This document shows, piece by piece, positions 10,437 through 18,244 of a stretch of 64,000 bases of DNA. The notes under the pieces are model-generated. The model saw only the letters and a list, made by a program, of their open reading frames with translations, ran no database searches and was not told the DNA's origin. Each line of letters starts with the position of its first letter. Position 1 is the first letter of the stretch. Position numbers and translations under genes: made by a program. This DNA comes from Dictyobacter kobayashii (GTDB taxonomy: Bacteria; Chloroflexota; Ktedonobacteria; Ktedonobacterales; Ktedonobacteraceae), in the NCBI RefSeq assembly GCF_003967555.1, contig NZ_BIFS01000001.1, positions 5,952,001 to 6,016,000 on the forward strand, in the 5' to 3' direction.

Positions 10437-10560
10437 AAATCTCTTCGTCAGATATGCGGGCGTGTGGCTGGACAGCGGCTTAGCTATGTTCAGCCACACG
10501 TTAGAACTCGCCTCTCTCTTGTGGATGCAACGATAATCTGAAATAGTAAGTAGACAAATA

Positions 10561-10582
10561 TTCGTTTTTACACAAGAACGAA
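10561..10582 (+). promoter_or_regulatory. Inverted repeat upstream of the regulator
   Basis: TTCGTT and AACGAA flank a 10-bp spacer about 45 bp before the winged-helix gene. It is a candidate autoregulatory operator. Its sequence is not the same as the dyad at 7800, so the two sites need not share a binder. Confidence 0.35.
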
Positions 10583-10626
10583 GGATATAGCGCGAAAGAA
10601 AGATCGTCTACAGAAGGGAGAATCGT

Positions 10627-10944
10627 ATGGCGAAGCCAGGATGGACCTTTTTAACGAATCATGCTCAGGTCTTTCTTTGCACAGCGGACAATAATCACCT
10701 GACCGCCAGAGAGATCGCCGAAATGGTAGGTATTACGGAACGCGCCGTACAGCGTATATTGAGCGATCTAGAAGAGGATGGCTATATTCAGCGCATACGT
10801 GTGGGGCGCAGCAATCGCTACCAGATTCATCTTGATCGACCACTGCGTCACCCGGCGCAGCATGGACAACAGGTAAGTGACCTCCTTATGCTGCTGCTCA
10901 AAAACACAGCTCAAGAGCAAAAGAACACCACACCGACTGTCTGA
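10627..10944 (+). CDS. Small winged helix-turn-helix regulator (MarR/ArsR-like)
   Basis: 105 residues. A recognisable HTH is LTAREIAEMVGITERAVQRILSDLEEDGYI (about 25-54), followed by a wing (RVGRSNRYQIHL). There is no ligand domain, only a short Gln/Thr-rich tail. AGAAGGGAG upstream supports the ATG at 10627. Family: MarR/ArsR-like winged helix, probably a repressor. It follows the flavoprotein pair by about 190 bp, so it may control them, although nothing in the sequence proves the link. Confidence 0.75.
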   Translation: MAKPGWTFLTNHAQVFLCTADNNHLTAREIAEMVGITERAVQRILSDLEEDGYIQRIRVGRSNRYQIHLDRPLRHPAQHGQQVSDLLMLLLKNTAQEQKNTTPTV

Positions 10945-11046
10945 CTATTATTTTGCCTTCGATATCCATAGATGCATGAACGTTTGTTGCCTCGATGATA
11001 TGTATTAGATACAACAGGTCAAAAGATATAGTAGTAGAAGCAAGCG

Positions 11047-12162
11047 TTAATTCCAACCACTGGATTGAGAGGCGACTTGCTGGCAATCTTCGCACAAAAA
11101 GGCGCTCCGGAAACCAGCGCCATATTCACGGAGCGTGCTGGCAATGGTGCACAGATGAAACATCAATTTACCACAGATTGGGCAACTAGGATTCTCACTC
11201 AGACCGAGGGGTGGCCCTCCAACATCTCCATATACATGTGCGGTTGATTGTGTATGACCATTGCGATACACCAGCTGATCATCATAGGGTAAGAGGCGAA
11301 GTTCCCCCTTGCCGGCATCTTGATAGTTGATAGTCTGTGCTCGAAGTAAAGCAAGCTGCTCTGGATCCTCATCCTCGGAGGTAGACAGCTTTGCCTGTGT
11401 ATAGAGGTTTTGCTCTGAAATAGTGCAGAAGAGTGTCCATGAACCAGTATGTAGCGGACTGACAAGGTGAGCGCGTGAGAAGGCCAGGGTAGGCAGACCA
11501 GCGACCTGAGTAAGATCGAGGGTTAAGTAATGCCATGAAATCATTGTTTGGGCTTTTTCTTCAGCAACCAGGGATATGGGAAGTCCAACCGGATGAGGTA
11601 GCTTGATAAGTTCTTCGGGTGTTAGCGTATCAGCAACGGGTTGGAAACGTAGCGCACTGCGGTGCTGTGTAAAGCGAGCTTCCGCAATTTTTCCATCGGC
11701 TGGAAGCCAGAAGCCAAGGTCCATGAAATTTTTCTGCCGGTGGGTGCTGGTAGCGTATTCCGCCATTGCAGCCCTGGCTGCTGGCGTGCCGATGGCGGCC
11801 AGCATATACTCAAGAAGGTAGGTTGGACAATCCTGATCTGTATGATAGAGGCGCCGCACTAACTGCTCAACACAGCTATCTGGAGCAGCTTAAAGCAGAT
11901 AGAGCCAGGTTGGAAAAGAAAATCTCAAGAAGGCGAGTTGTTGGCCTGGGAGATTGACTGCTTCAGTTTGGAGTGGGCGAAAATGCTGTGGACAAATAGC
12001 TCCAACATAGTAGAAGTGATCCTCAATATCGGCGCGCCAACGCTCTCTGGTGAAGGCGCCAGTTGTTTGAGAGAGCGAGAGAGCCTTCTCAAACAATGCG
12101 CGGACATCGGCCTCGGTTTCAACGGGCATCAAAAAATTTCCACCATTTGGCTGTAAAGGCAT
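11047..12162 (-). pseudogene. YwqG/DUF1963-like zinc-ribbon protein interrupted by an in-frame stop
   Basis: One frame runs from the ATG at 12162 to the stop at 11047 but has a TAA at 11890-11892, splitting it into 90 and about 280 codons. The text on both sides of the stop reads on naturally (FPTWLYLL then AAPDSCVEQLVRRLYH), which points to a single gene hit by a nonsense change rather than two genes. The C-terminus carries a CPxCG..CxxC zinc-binding pair with PICGKLMFHL and FLCEDCQ, as in proteins that end in a rubredoxin-like knuckle. Function unknown. The lower part could still be translated from the GTG at 11859. A sequence error at one base would also explain it. Confidence 0.6.
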
Positions 12163-12231
12163 AAGATATCCCCATTTCTTCCGGTAGTTTTGGATGGTAT
12201 CCAGATATTAACATGTTTTCTATTTGTTTGA

Positions 12232-12432
12232 GAGTGTCAGACTCTCATCTTACCGGGACGCTCGAGCGCTCCCACACGGGCGTCCGCATGCGCGGCCGCG
12301 CTGGTTTTCTATGTTGGTGCAACAGGGGCGCATCCGCGCCCCTGTTGCACCAACATAGAAACGACTTTCTGAGCACCGCAAGTGCGAAAACTCGTGCAGG
12401 CTGCAGGCGATGATCATGAGAGTCTGATACTC
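12232..12432 (+). repeat. Modular hairpin repeat, copy 3 (most complete)
   Basis: Bounded by GAGTGTCAGACTCTCAT (12232-12248) and ATGAGAGTCTGATACTC (12416-12432), which are inverted repeats matching at 16 of 17 positions. Inside are a GC-rich small hairpin region (GGGCGTCCGCATGCGCGG), a 26-bp perfect stem with a 4-nt loop (12306-12331 / 12336-12361) and a third hairpin (GCACC-GCA-AGTGC). At 201 bp with terminal repeats and no gene it has the form of a MITE. The next copy starts only about 10 bp away. Confidence 0.8.
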
Positions 12433-12440
12433 TCTTCTTT

Positions 12441-12620
12441 GAATGTGTCTGGCTTTCATTACACTGGGAAGCGTGCAGCTCTTGTGTGGACGTGCGCATG
12501 CGCGCCCGCGCTTTTTATTCTTGTGTGATACAAAAAGTACGCCGGGCGCACTTTTTGTATCACACAAGAATACTTCTTGAGCGCCTTTGGCGCTCAAACT
12601 CAGGCGTGAAGATAGCGGAG
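12441..12620 (+). repeat. Modular hairpin repeat, copy 4
   Basis: Left edge GAATGTGTCTGGCTTTCATT resembles the left terminal motif. Then come the GC hairpin (GTGCGCATGCGCGCCC), a 23-bp perfect stem (12516-12538 / 12550-12572) around a partly paired 11-nt centre, and a perfect third hairpin TTGAGCGCC-TTT-GGCGCTCAA (12578-12598). The tail CTCAGGCGTGAAGAT is identical to copy 2. The right terminal repeat is not recognisable. Confidence 0.75.
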
Positions 12621-12642
12621 ATCTTGGGGATAAGATATATTC

Positions 12643-12695
12643 TTATAATGCGATATAGAAAATGCGTGATGTGCATTTTCTATATCGCATTATAA
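12643..12695 (+). repeat. Isolated 23-bp perfect hairpin
   Basis: Arms 12643-12665 and 12673-12695 pair perfectly around a 7-nt loop. It begins 20-odd bases after copy 4 but lacks the flanking small hairpins. It may be a stripped palindrome module or an unrelated terminator-like structure for the alkylsulfatase gene that ends at 12768. Confidence 0.65.
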
Positions 12696-12767
12696 ACAAT
12701 TAGAAGTTACATAAGCAGGTAAGCAAAGGGCCAGCCAGCCATCTGGTGAGCGCTAGCCGGGTTGGGG

Positions 12768-14699
12768 TCAGGGAGTGACGATGTTAAATGATGGTTCGAA
12801 GGTGTCCAGGCAAGAAAGGACTTCAAAGACCTTGTCCCTGTTGCCTTTGATCTGGATAGCGCCAAATTCTATTTCGTGTTCAAAGGTGGTGGCACCCAGC
12901 GTTATCGCGTCCATGATCGCTCGGGTCAGGGTGATTGTGGCATCGGGGTGCGCGAATTTCTTGTTGGGTGTATAGGTCAGGGCGCTATTTTTGAGTTGTA
13001 GAGCGTAGTCTTTTTTGACATCGCTAAAGTGTATATTCTCCGTAATGGATTTGCCGGCTGCTTTGGGGCCATTAAGTCGAATGCCCATGAAGTCGAAGTA
13101 CATATCGATGGGCATCGCCTTGACGACATCAGGACTATCAGTTTTCGTCGTGGGAACTTGTGGAACGCCGTGGCGTAGTTCAAGTGCTCCCATCAAGTAT
13201 TCATTGCGCCAGGTAGGGTTCTCACATTGATAGCCAAGTTGTTCAAGGGCAGCAGCCTGGAGTTCGCGGGCTGCTTGCAGATCGGGATGGGCAAAGACAA
13301 CGTGATTCATGACCTGTGCCACCCAGCGATACTCGCCAGCATTGAATGATTCCCGGGCCTTTTGCATAACCTTCTCAGGGCCACCCATATACTCGACATA
13401 CTTTTGGGAGGCCGCTTCAGGCGGGAGTGGATGCAGATCCGCTGGATTAGAGCTATAGAAGCCCAGGTATTTCTGATAGATGCCCTTGACGTTATGATTG
13501 ACGCTCCCATAATATCCCCGGTTATACCAGGCTTTAGCCAGGCTCTCAGGGAGCTGGATCATCTCAGCTACCTCCAGCATGGTATAGCCATTGTTTATCA
13601 GGCGCATCGCCTGATCATGGAGATATTTGTACATATCACGCTGCTTCTCAAAGAAGTTCAGGACATTCTTTTGGTCCCAGGTCGGCCAATGATGTTGTGC
13701 GAAAACCACATCGGTACGAGAGCCAAAATTCTCGATGGCTTGATTAATGGCCTTCCACCAGGAGACCGGATCGCGCACCTCTGCCCCACGCAAGGTATAG
13801 ATGTTATGCAAATTGTGGGTCATATCCTCGGCCGCACAGAGCGCGCGAAATTGAGGAAAGTAGATCAGCATTTCAGAAGGGGCCTCAGTATCCTGTGCCA
13901 GCTGAAATTCCATCTTCACGCCATCGATAGTGCGTTTCTCACCGGTCTGATGAATAGTATCCGTGGGAGGGATCAAGGTTACCGTACCCAGCGAAACGGT
14001 TTTGCCCAGTCCTGCGTCCACCTGTCCCTGCACGCTCTTGGGAAGTATCATGCCATACATATAGAGTGCGCGCCGACTCATCGCATTACCGGCAAACACA
14101 TTCTCACTAATCGCGTTTTCAAGGAAGCCCTCAGGAGCCAGGATCGGTATTTTGCCGGACGTAACATCATCCTCAGAAACGACGCCTTTCACCCCACCAT
14201 AGTGATCGGTATGGCTATGGGTGTAGATGACCGCTTGCACAGGTTTTTTGGGGAAATGCTTATAGTAGAGATCCAGGGCAGCGTGGGCGGTTTCGAGGGT
14301 CGTCAAAGGATCAATAATGATCAAACCTGTATCACCCTCGATAATCGTCATATTGGAGAGATCCAGGCCACGGACCTGGTAAATCCGATCAGTGACCTTG
14401 AAAAGCCCATGATTACAATTAAGTTGGGCCTGGCGCCACAAACTAGGGTTGACCGTAGGAGGAGCAGTCGCAGATGAGAGGAAATCATATGCTCCGAGAT
14501 CCCAGATAACATCCCCATGTTCATTTTTGATCGTTTTATGCGTAATTGTTCCAATGAAGCCGCGTTTAGCGTTCTCAAAGTCTTCTTTTTGCTCAAACGG
14601 CAGCTGGCTCAGGACACGGGCATTCGCCTCCTGTGTGATTGAGGAGGCTGCTGAAGGTGCGGATTTGGTCTGTGACGTTTTTTGTTTAGAATTAAACAA
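12768..14699 (-). CDS. Alkyl/aryl sulfatase, SdsA1/BDS1 type
   Basis: 643 residues. An MBL domain with HSHTDHYGG (His161, His163, Asp165, His166) is followed by the SdsA1 signature features: a Tyr/Met-rich ALYMYG segment, EDMTHNLHNIYTLRGAEVRD, and HHWPTWDQKNVLNF. A dimerisation region comes next, and a C-terminal SCP2-like domain (about 530-643) that binds the alkyl chain. Family members hydrolyse primary alkyl sulfates such as SDS to alcohol and sulfate with two zinc ions. Length fits the family (about 630-660). No convincing signal peptide is seen; the N-terminus is Lys/Ser/Thr-rich, so the protein may be cytoplasmic. It is monocistronic between hairpin repeats. Confidence 0.88.
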   Translation of the reverse strand: MFNSKQKTSQTKSAPSAASSITQEANARVLSQLPFEQKEDFENAKRGFIGTITHKTIKNEHGDVIWDLGAYDFLSSATAPPTVNPSLWRQAQLNCNHGLFKVTDRIYQVRGLDLSNMTIIEGDTGLIIIDPLTTLETAHAALDLYYKHFPKKPVQAVIYTHSHTDHYGGVKGVVSEDDVTSGKIPILAPEGFLENAISENVFAGNAMSRRALYMYGMILPKSVQGQVDAGLGKTVSLGTVTLIPPTDTIHQTGEKRTIDGVKMEFQLAQDTEAPSEMLIYFPQFRALCAAEDMTHNLHNIYTLRGAEVRDPVSWWKAINQAIENFGSRTDVVFAQHHWPTWDQKNVLNFFEKQRDMYKYLHDQAMRLINNGYTMLEVAEMIQLPESLAKAWYNRGYYGSVNHNVKGIYQKYLGFYSSNPADLHPLPPEAASQKYVEYMGGPEKVMQKARESFNAGEYRWVAQVMNHVVFAHPDLQAARELQAAALEQLGYQCENPTWRNEYLMGALELRHGVPQVPTTKTDSPDVVKAMPIDMYFDFMGIRLNGPKAAGKSITENIHFSDVKKDYALQLKNSALTYTPNKKFAHPDATITLTRAIMDAITLGATTFEHEIEFGAIQIKGNRDKVFEVLSCLDTFEPSFNIVTP

Positions 14700-14807
14700 C
14701 TTTATGATCCTTTCTCATCGTTAGTGTGCTCAAATGGTTGACACAGTCATTGACTGCATCTCTTTATAGTGCATGTACAGAGAAAAAACATCATCCAAAG
14801 GTTGGAT

Positions 14808-14931
14808 CTTTATGCTTCGGCTGAAGCATAAAGTGTTGTTCCCGGGCGGGCGTGCGCCTCCGCGCCCGCACTCGTTTTATGAGGTGTTGTAGAAAAGGTG
14901 CGATGCACCTTTTCTACAACACCTCATAAAA
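14808..14931 (+). repeat. Modular hairpin repeat, copy 5 (5' half)
   Basis: A separate hairpin CTTTATGCTTC-GGCT-GAAGCATAAAG (14808-14833) precedes the family's GC hairpin (GGGCGTGCGCCTCCGCGCCCG, about 14848-14868) and a 27-bp perfect stem with a 3-nt loop (14875-14901 / 14905-14931). The third hairpin and right terminus are missing. It ends 36 bp before the start codon of a truncated dehydrogenase. Confidence 0.75.
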
Positions 14932-14967
14932 AAAGTTATGGGATACAATGTAGAAGGATTAATAAAA

Positions 14968-15085
14968 ATGAGTGAAACGATCGGATTTATTGGGCTTGGC
15001 CATCTGTGTCTCCCAATGGCGAATAATCTACTTAACGCTGGCTAATCTCTCGGGGTGTATGGCTCTTCCTATCGTGGGCTGTTTT
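14968..15085 (+). pseudogene. 3-hydroxyisobutyrate dehydrogenase-like N-terminal remnant
   Basis: The ATG at 14968, with AAGGA upstream, opens MSETIGFIGLGHLCLPMANN, a clear NAD(P)-binding GxGxxG motif of the 6-phosphogluconate/3-hydroxyisobutyrate dehydrogenase superfamily. A TAA follows at 15043 after 25 codons, and the same frame then gives SLGVYGSS, still matching the family's next strand before similarity is lost. Only the first 35 or so residues of an expected 290 remain. The start signal survives directly downstream of hairpin copy 5. Confidence 0.55.
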
Positions 15086-15137
15086 TGGATGGTAGCGAGC
15101 AAACTATCAGTGTTAAACTTTCAATGATAGAGAGGTT

Positions 15138-15165
15138 GTCGTGAGGATGCGGACATCCTCACGAC
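15138..15165 (+). other. 12-bp perfect hairpin without T run
   Basis: GTCGTGAGGATG / CATCCTCACGAC with a 4-nt loop, 16 bp beyond the stop of the membrane-protein gene that ends at 15181. It may act as a transcript end or stabiliser; neither strand has a T tract. Confidence 0.5.
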
Positions 15166-15180
15166 CTGAGTGAGATGGGG

Positions 15181-15810
15181 TTAGCCGATGGAGTAGGCGA
15201 GCAGCAGACCCAGGTAGGCAATAATACGTACTGTGGCCGCGATTACAGTTATAAAGATCAGGCTTGTTTGAAACATACCTGGAATATTCAGGCCATAGCC
15301 AATGACGAGTACTAGAAAAGCTATACTCATCATGAAGCTAAAGCGCGTCGCTTTAGAGGTATAGAGCATGGCGTAGCGAATGAAGGCGCAGGCATAGATA
15401 AGCATGCGCAGCCCATTCAAGATCAGTGAGAGTTGAGGACTCTTGATGGATGGATAGAGAGGCGTCAGCAGAATAACGACTAGCAATAAAGCTAGCGCGA
15501 TAATCTGAGCGCGCTTAAGTTGCTGCATCTGTGCCTGTGACTTCACGAGGGAGCTAAGAAAAATAAAGAGTCCACCGCAGCAGGCCCCATATGTGCGAGC
15601 CCAATCAGTGCTAAAGGTGTTGCCGCCCAGATGGGTCTCACCAATCACGCCAACAAATGTTCCTAAAGAAATAGAAGCCATCGCCAATCCCAGCACAAAT
15701 AACATATCGCTACGTGACAGTGAATAGCTATAAAATGCCCGGATAGAAATAATGAGACAAACACCAGCAATCGGGATCGCCATCAGGGTGGCGATCTGGG
15801 TCATCGGCAT
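15181..15810 (-). CDS. Uncharacterised multi-pass membrane protein
   Basis: 209 residues with six or seven hydrophobic segments covering nearly the whole length (for example LMAIPIAGVCLIISI, MLFVLGLAMASISLGTFVGV, IIALALLLVVILLTP, FMMSIAFLVLVIGYGL). GGAGGAAC upstream supports the start near 15810; the ATG two codons later is equally possible. I recognise no family. It lies 46 bp downstream of the GAF-like gene on the same strand, so the two are probably co-transcribed, with the membrane protein as a possible partner. Confidence 0.6.
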   Translation of the reverse strand: MPMTQIATLMAIPIAGVCLIISIRAFYSYSLSRSDMLFVLGLAMASISLGTFVGVIGETHLGGNTFSTDWARTYGACCGGLFIFLSSLVKSQAQMQQLKRAQIIALALLLVVILLTPLYPSIKSPQLSLILNGLRMLIYACAFIRYAMLYTSKATRFSFMMSIAFLVLVIGYGLNIPGMFQTSLIFITVIAATVRIIAYLGLLLAYSIG

Positions 15811-15856
15811 GTGTATAGTTCCTCCTGCTATAAAAATAGTGTATAGCCTGTTACGG

Positions 15857-16795
15857 CTAGAGTAGAGTTGGCATAAACGGGGCCGGATCTATGAGCTCAC
15901 CGGTTGGTGTATACAATTGAATGCGGCGATCTTGCAATAAGAAGCTCAAGACAAACCTGACCTCTTTGGAGGTCAATTCCTGCATGCGCGCCAGTTCAGC
16001 AACACTTCTAGAGCCATCGATAGAGGAGTAAAAGCGCCGCGCCTTTTTATCCTTGATCGTCGAAGCGGTCGAGAACGGATTATCGGCCTGAACATGTTCC
16101 ATATTATGGGTGCGTTGAGGAATGATATGTGTCAGGGAGAGCGCCTGGTTCTTATTCAAGACACGCATCGCGTCAGTATTGCCAGTAGAGGGCCGCGCCT
16201 CAAGCAAGAACTGCTGATTGACAAGAATACGTATAGACTGTCCCAGTATAAAATGGATGGCGCGCTCTTGATCTTTAGTCAAAGGCTCGGCGGTAAAGAA
16301 TGAGACCACCATGGTTAACGGTGTGGGCACATATACTATTGATGCTGTTTTTTGTGGTGCAGGAAGGAAGGTGGTATGCTGCAGGAAATAGCCAGAAAAA
16401 AAGTGTGTATTGTATTGGGCCAGCAGCTGTACCAGGGTAGAAGGGAAGATCTGCTCAATCGGGAGTGACAGCGCGTGCTCTTTTTTCTGCAAGAAACGCT
16501 CTATCGCTATCTCTATTTGTCTATTTGTGTAGAAGGGATGTGTTGGAGAGAGTAGCTGATTAGCCGCAGCACGTAGAATGAGATGCGATTTCCCCTGTGT
16601 ATCGAGTTGAGATGCCCAGAATTGAACGACTGATATATTTAAATACTGCACCATAGAGCGGGATAACCACAGGAACACCTCATCCACATGTTGTAGATTC
16701 GCAGTCTGGTTTAAAAGCTGAGAAATAAGCACAATCGGCTGTCTACGCTCCTCCGCCGTAGAGGTGGAAGGAGGTGAAAACTTACTATCTTCCAT
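15857..16795 (-). CDS. GAF-like protein with C-terminal winged-helix-type domain
   Basis: 312 residues. The first two thirds have the alternating pattern of a GAF-type sensor: LISQLLNQTANLQHVDEVFLWL at the start and FTAEPLTKDQERAIHFILGQ as the last helix. The final 60 residues (DGSRSVAELARMQELTSKEVRFVLSFLLQDRRIQLYTPTGELID) resemble the small winged-helix module found at the end of DUF4388/PatA-like response proteins. A cytosolic sensor or signalling role is inferred. It heads a two-gene unit with the membrane protein downstream. Confidence 0.5.
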   Translation of the reverse strand: MEDSKFSPPSTSTAEERRQPIVLISQLLNQTANLQHVDEVFLWLSRSMVQYLNISVVQFWASQLDTQGKSHLILRAAANQLLSPTHPFYTNRQIEIAIERFLQKKEHALSLPIEQIFPSTLVQLLAQYNTHFFSGYFLQHTTFLPAPQKTASIVYVPTPLTMVVSFFTAEPLTKDQERAIHFILGQSIRILVNQQFLLEARPSTGNTDAMRVLNKNQALSLTHIIPQRTHNMEHVQADNPFSTASTIKDKKARRFYSSIDGSRSVAELARMQELTSKEVRFVLSFLLQDRRIQLYTPTGELIDPAPFMPTLL

Positions 16796-17400
16796 ACAAA
16801 CCTTTCACTTTGCTGCACAAACGGAACGCAATATGCGCATATGGCGACATAGTGTGTGGATAATATTACTCGAAATGGACTGATTAATTGTCTGCAAGTT
16901 CGGCAATGGTTATCTAAATAGAACAAACGAAACCCGACCGTCGTTATCTAAAACAGGGAGTGAAACGTGTATTTCTATGGCGTGTCTGATTTATAGATGT
17001 CATATTTTTTGCATCGGATGTAGCGCAAGCAATATCACTGTGTGTATACGGATATTACGCACATCTTATAGTTTTTTTGCAGGATTGTCTGTGATTTAGA
17101 ATGGCTATAAATGCAATATAATTGATATGACATCCATTGAAATTGTTTTTTAATTGTAACATATTGAACAGCTTAATAGTATCATATATTGTACGATTCT
17201 GATAGGGAAAATCATCAAATATGTACTTTTTGATTGAGTGTGATTGAATTGTGATCGCCTGGCTGAGTATATAGGCGAAAACTGCGTGAATTGTGGCGGA
17301 ATGCCCAGGAATCAATACTTCTGCGCATCGTTGTTTTTATTGTTTGGTCTTCGATCAGAAGAGGAAGAAGCGGGCGAAAACCCCGAATATACAAATATTG
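16796..17400. other. AT-rich intergenic stretch, nothing recognised
   Basis: About 600 bp of AT-rich DNA without a supported gene or conserved motif. It should hold the promoter of the gene starting at 16795, but no single promoter stands out. Confidence 0.5.
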
Positions 17401-17406
17401 TTTATT

Positions 17407-17850
17407 TCTTGTTTTTTCGTATGGGAAGGAAAAAGCGGGAGCAAGCCCCAATACCATGTAGTTCAGAAGAATTTGAGCTCAGAAGCATGGGATTGGAGCC
17501 TGCCCCCCTTTTCCCCTTCCCATACGAAAAAACAAGAAGAAGAACGAATGGTATAGGTTCGGCCCTCAGCGGCCGATTGCCGCCCCGGCGACCCAGTATC
17601 CTAGCGATAGGGTGCCTTGTGGCATGATCCTTTCCTTCACGCGGTGCCCAAACACGGACCATGCATTTGGGCACCGCGTGGGTCGAGGTATCGGTGATGA
17701 GAGACCGAGCGGCGAGGAGACCGGGCCCCACTACCTGTGGGGCAATCGGGCGCTGAGGCCCGAACCTATGTGCATCGTCTTTCTTGTCGCTTTTTCGTAC
17801 AGGAAGGGAAAAGGGGAAGCAAGCTCCAATCCTATGTTTGAGCTCAAATT
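17407..17850. repeat. Nested large inverted repeats
   Basis: Three related arms alternate in orientation. Arm 1 (17407-17429, TCTTGTTTTTTCGTATGGGA and on) pairs perfectly with 17515-17537; the bases between also pair (GCAAGCCCCAAT with ATTGGAGCCTGC), giving a 131-bp imperfect palindrome. Arm 2 (about 17521-17583) pairs with 17738-17800, including ATAGGTTCGGCC-CTCAGCGGCCGATTGCC. Inside the second palindrome is GCGGTGCCCAAA...TTTGGGCACCGC (17641-17676). The TTTGGGCACCGCGTGG motif recurs at about 43962. No protein is credible here. It is probably a non-coding mobile or structural repeat. Confidence 0.7.
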
Positions 17851-18114
17851 CTTTGTATCTCAACGGCAATGGGGTAAGCCCCGCATGTACGGATCATATT
17901 TATTGCTGCATTCATTGCGTATCCATGCGGGCTTTTTTAGGGTTCATGCTAGAATTTTGATTAACTCCGCCTATTATAAAGGATAGCATATATAGCTGTA
18001 TAAGTGCTGTTATTTCAAAAGCAGGAAAGGCTATTTTTTATTGGCAGTTACCCATTATCTTAATCGTCCGTATCTTGTAATAGAAGTGTAATTTTTTGCA
18101 ATCTTTTTTCTACA

Positions 18115-18243
18115 GAGTGTCAGATTCCTATTATCGTGGGAAGTGTGTCACCCCTGTGCGGACGGGCGCAGGCGCGCCCGATCAGGTTTTATGATGTGGT
18201 GGAGAAGATGCGTACAGAGCATCTTCTCCACCACATCATAAAA
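18115..18243 (+). repeat. Modular hairpin repeat, copy 6 (5' half)
   Basis: Left terminal motif GAGTGTCAGATTCCTAT (18115-18131) is followed by the family spacer with GTGGGAAGTGT, the GC hairpin GACGGGCGCAGGCGCGCCCG (18161-18180) and a 25-bp perfect stem with a 7-nt loop (18187-18211 / 18219-18243). The right half is absent. The stem ends one base before the first ATG of the histidine kinase. Confidence 0.78.
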
Positions 18244-18244
18244 T

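Noticed and set aside
13362-14477. Long plus-strand open frame (371 codons)
   Set aside because: It lies entirely antisense to the well-supported alkylsulfatase gene and shows no family motifs; it is a shadow of that gene.
17244-17986. Several open frames of 80-155 codons on both strands
   Set aside because: They are made by the inverted repeats (17407-17850), repeat the same low-information text and have no family match.
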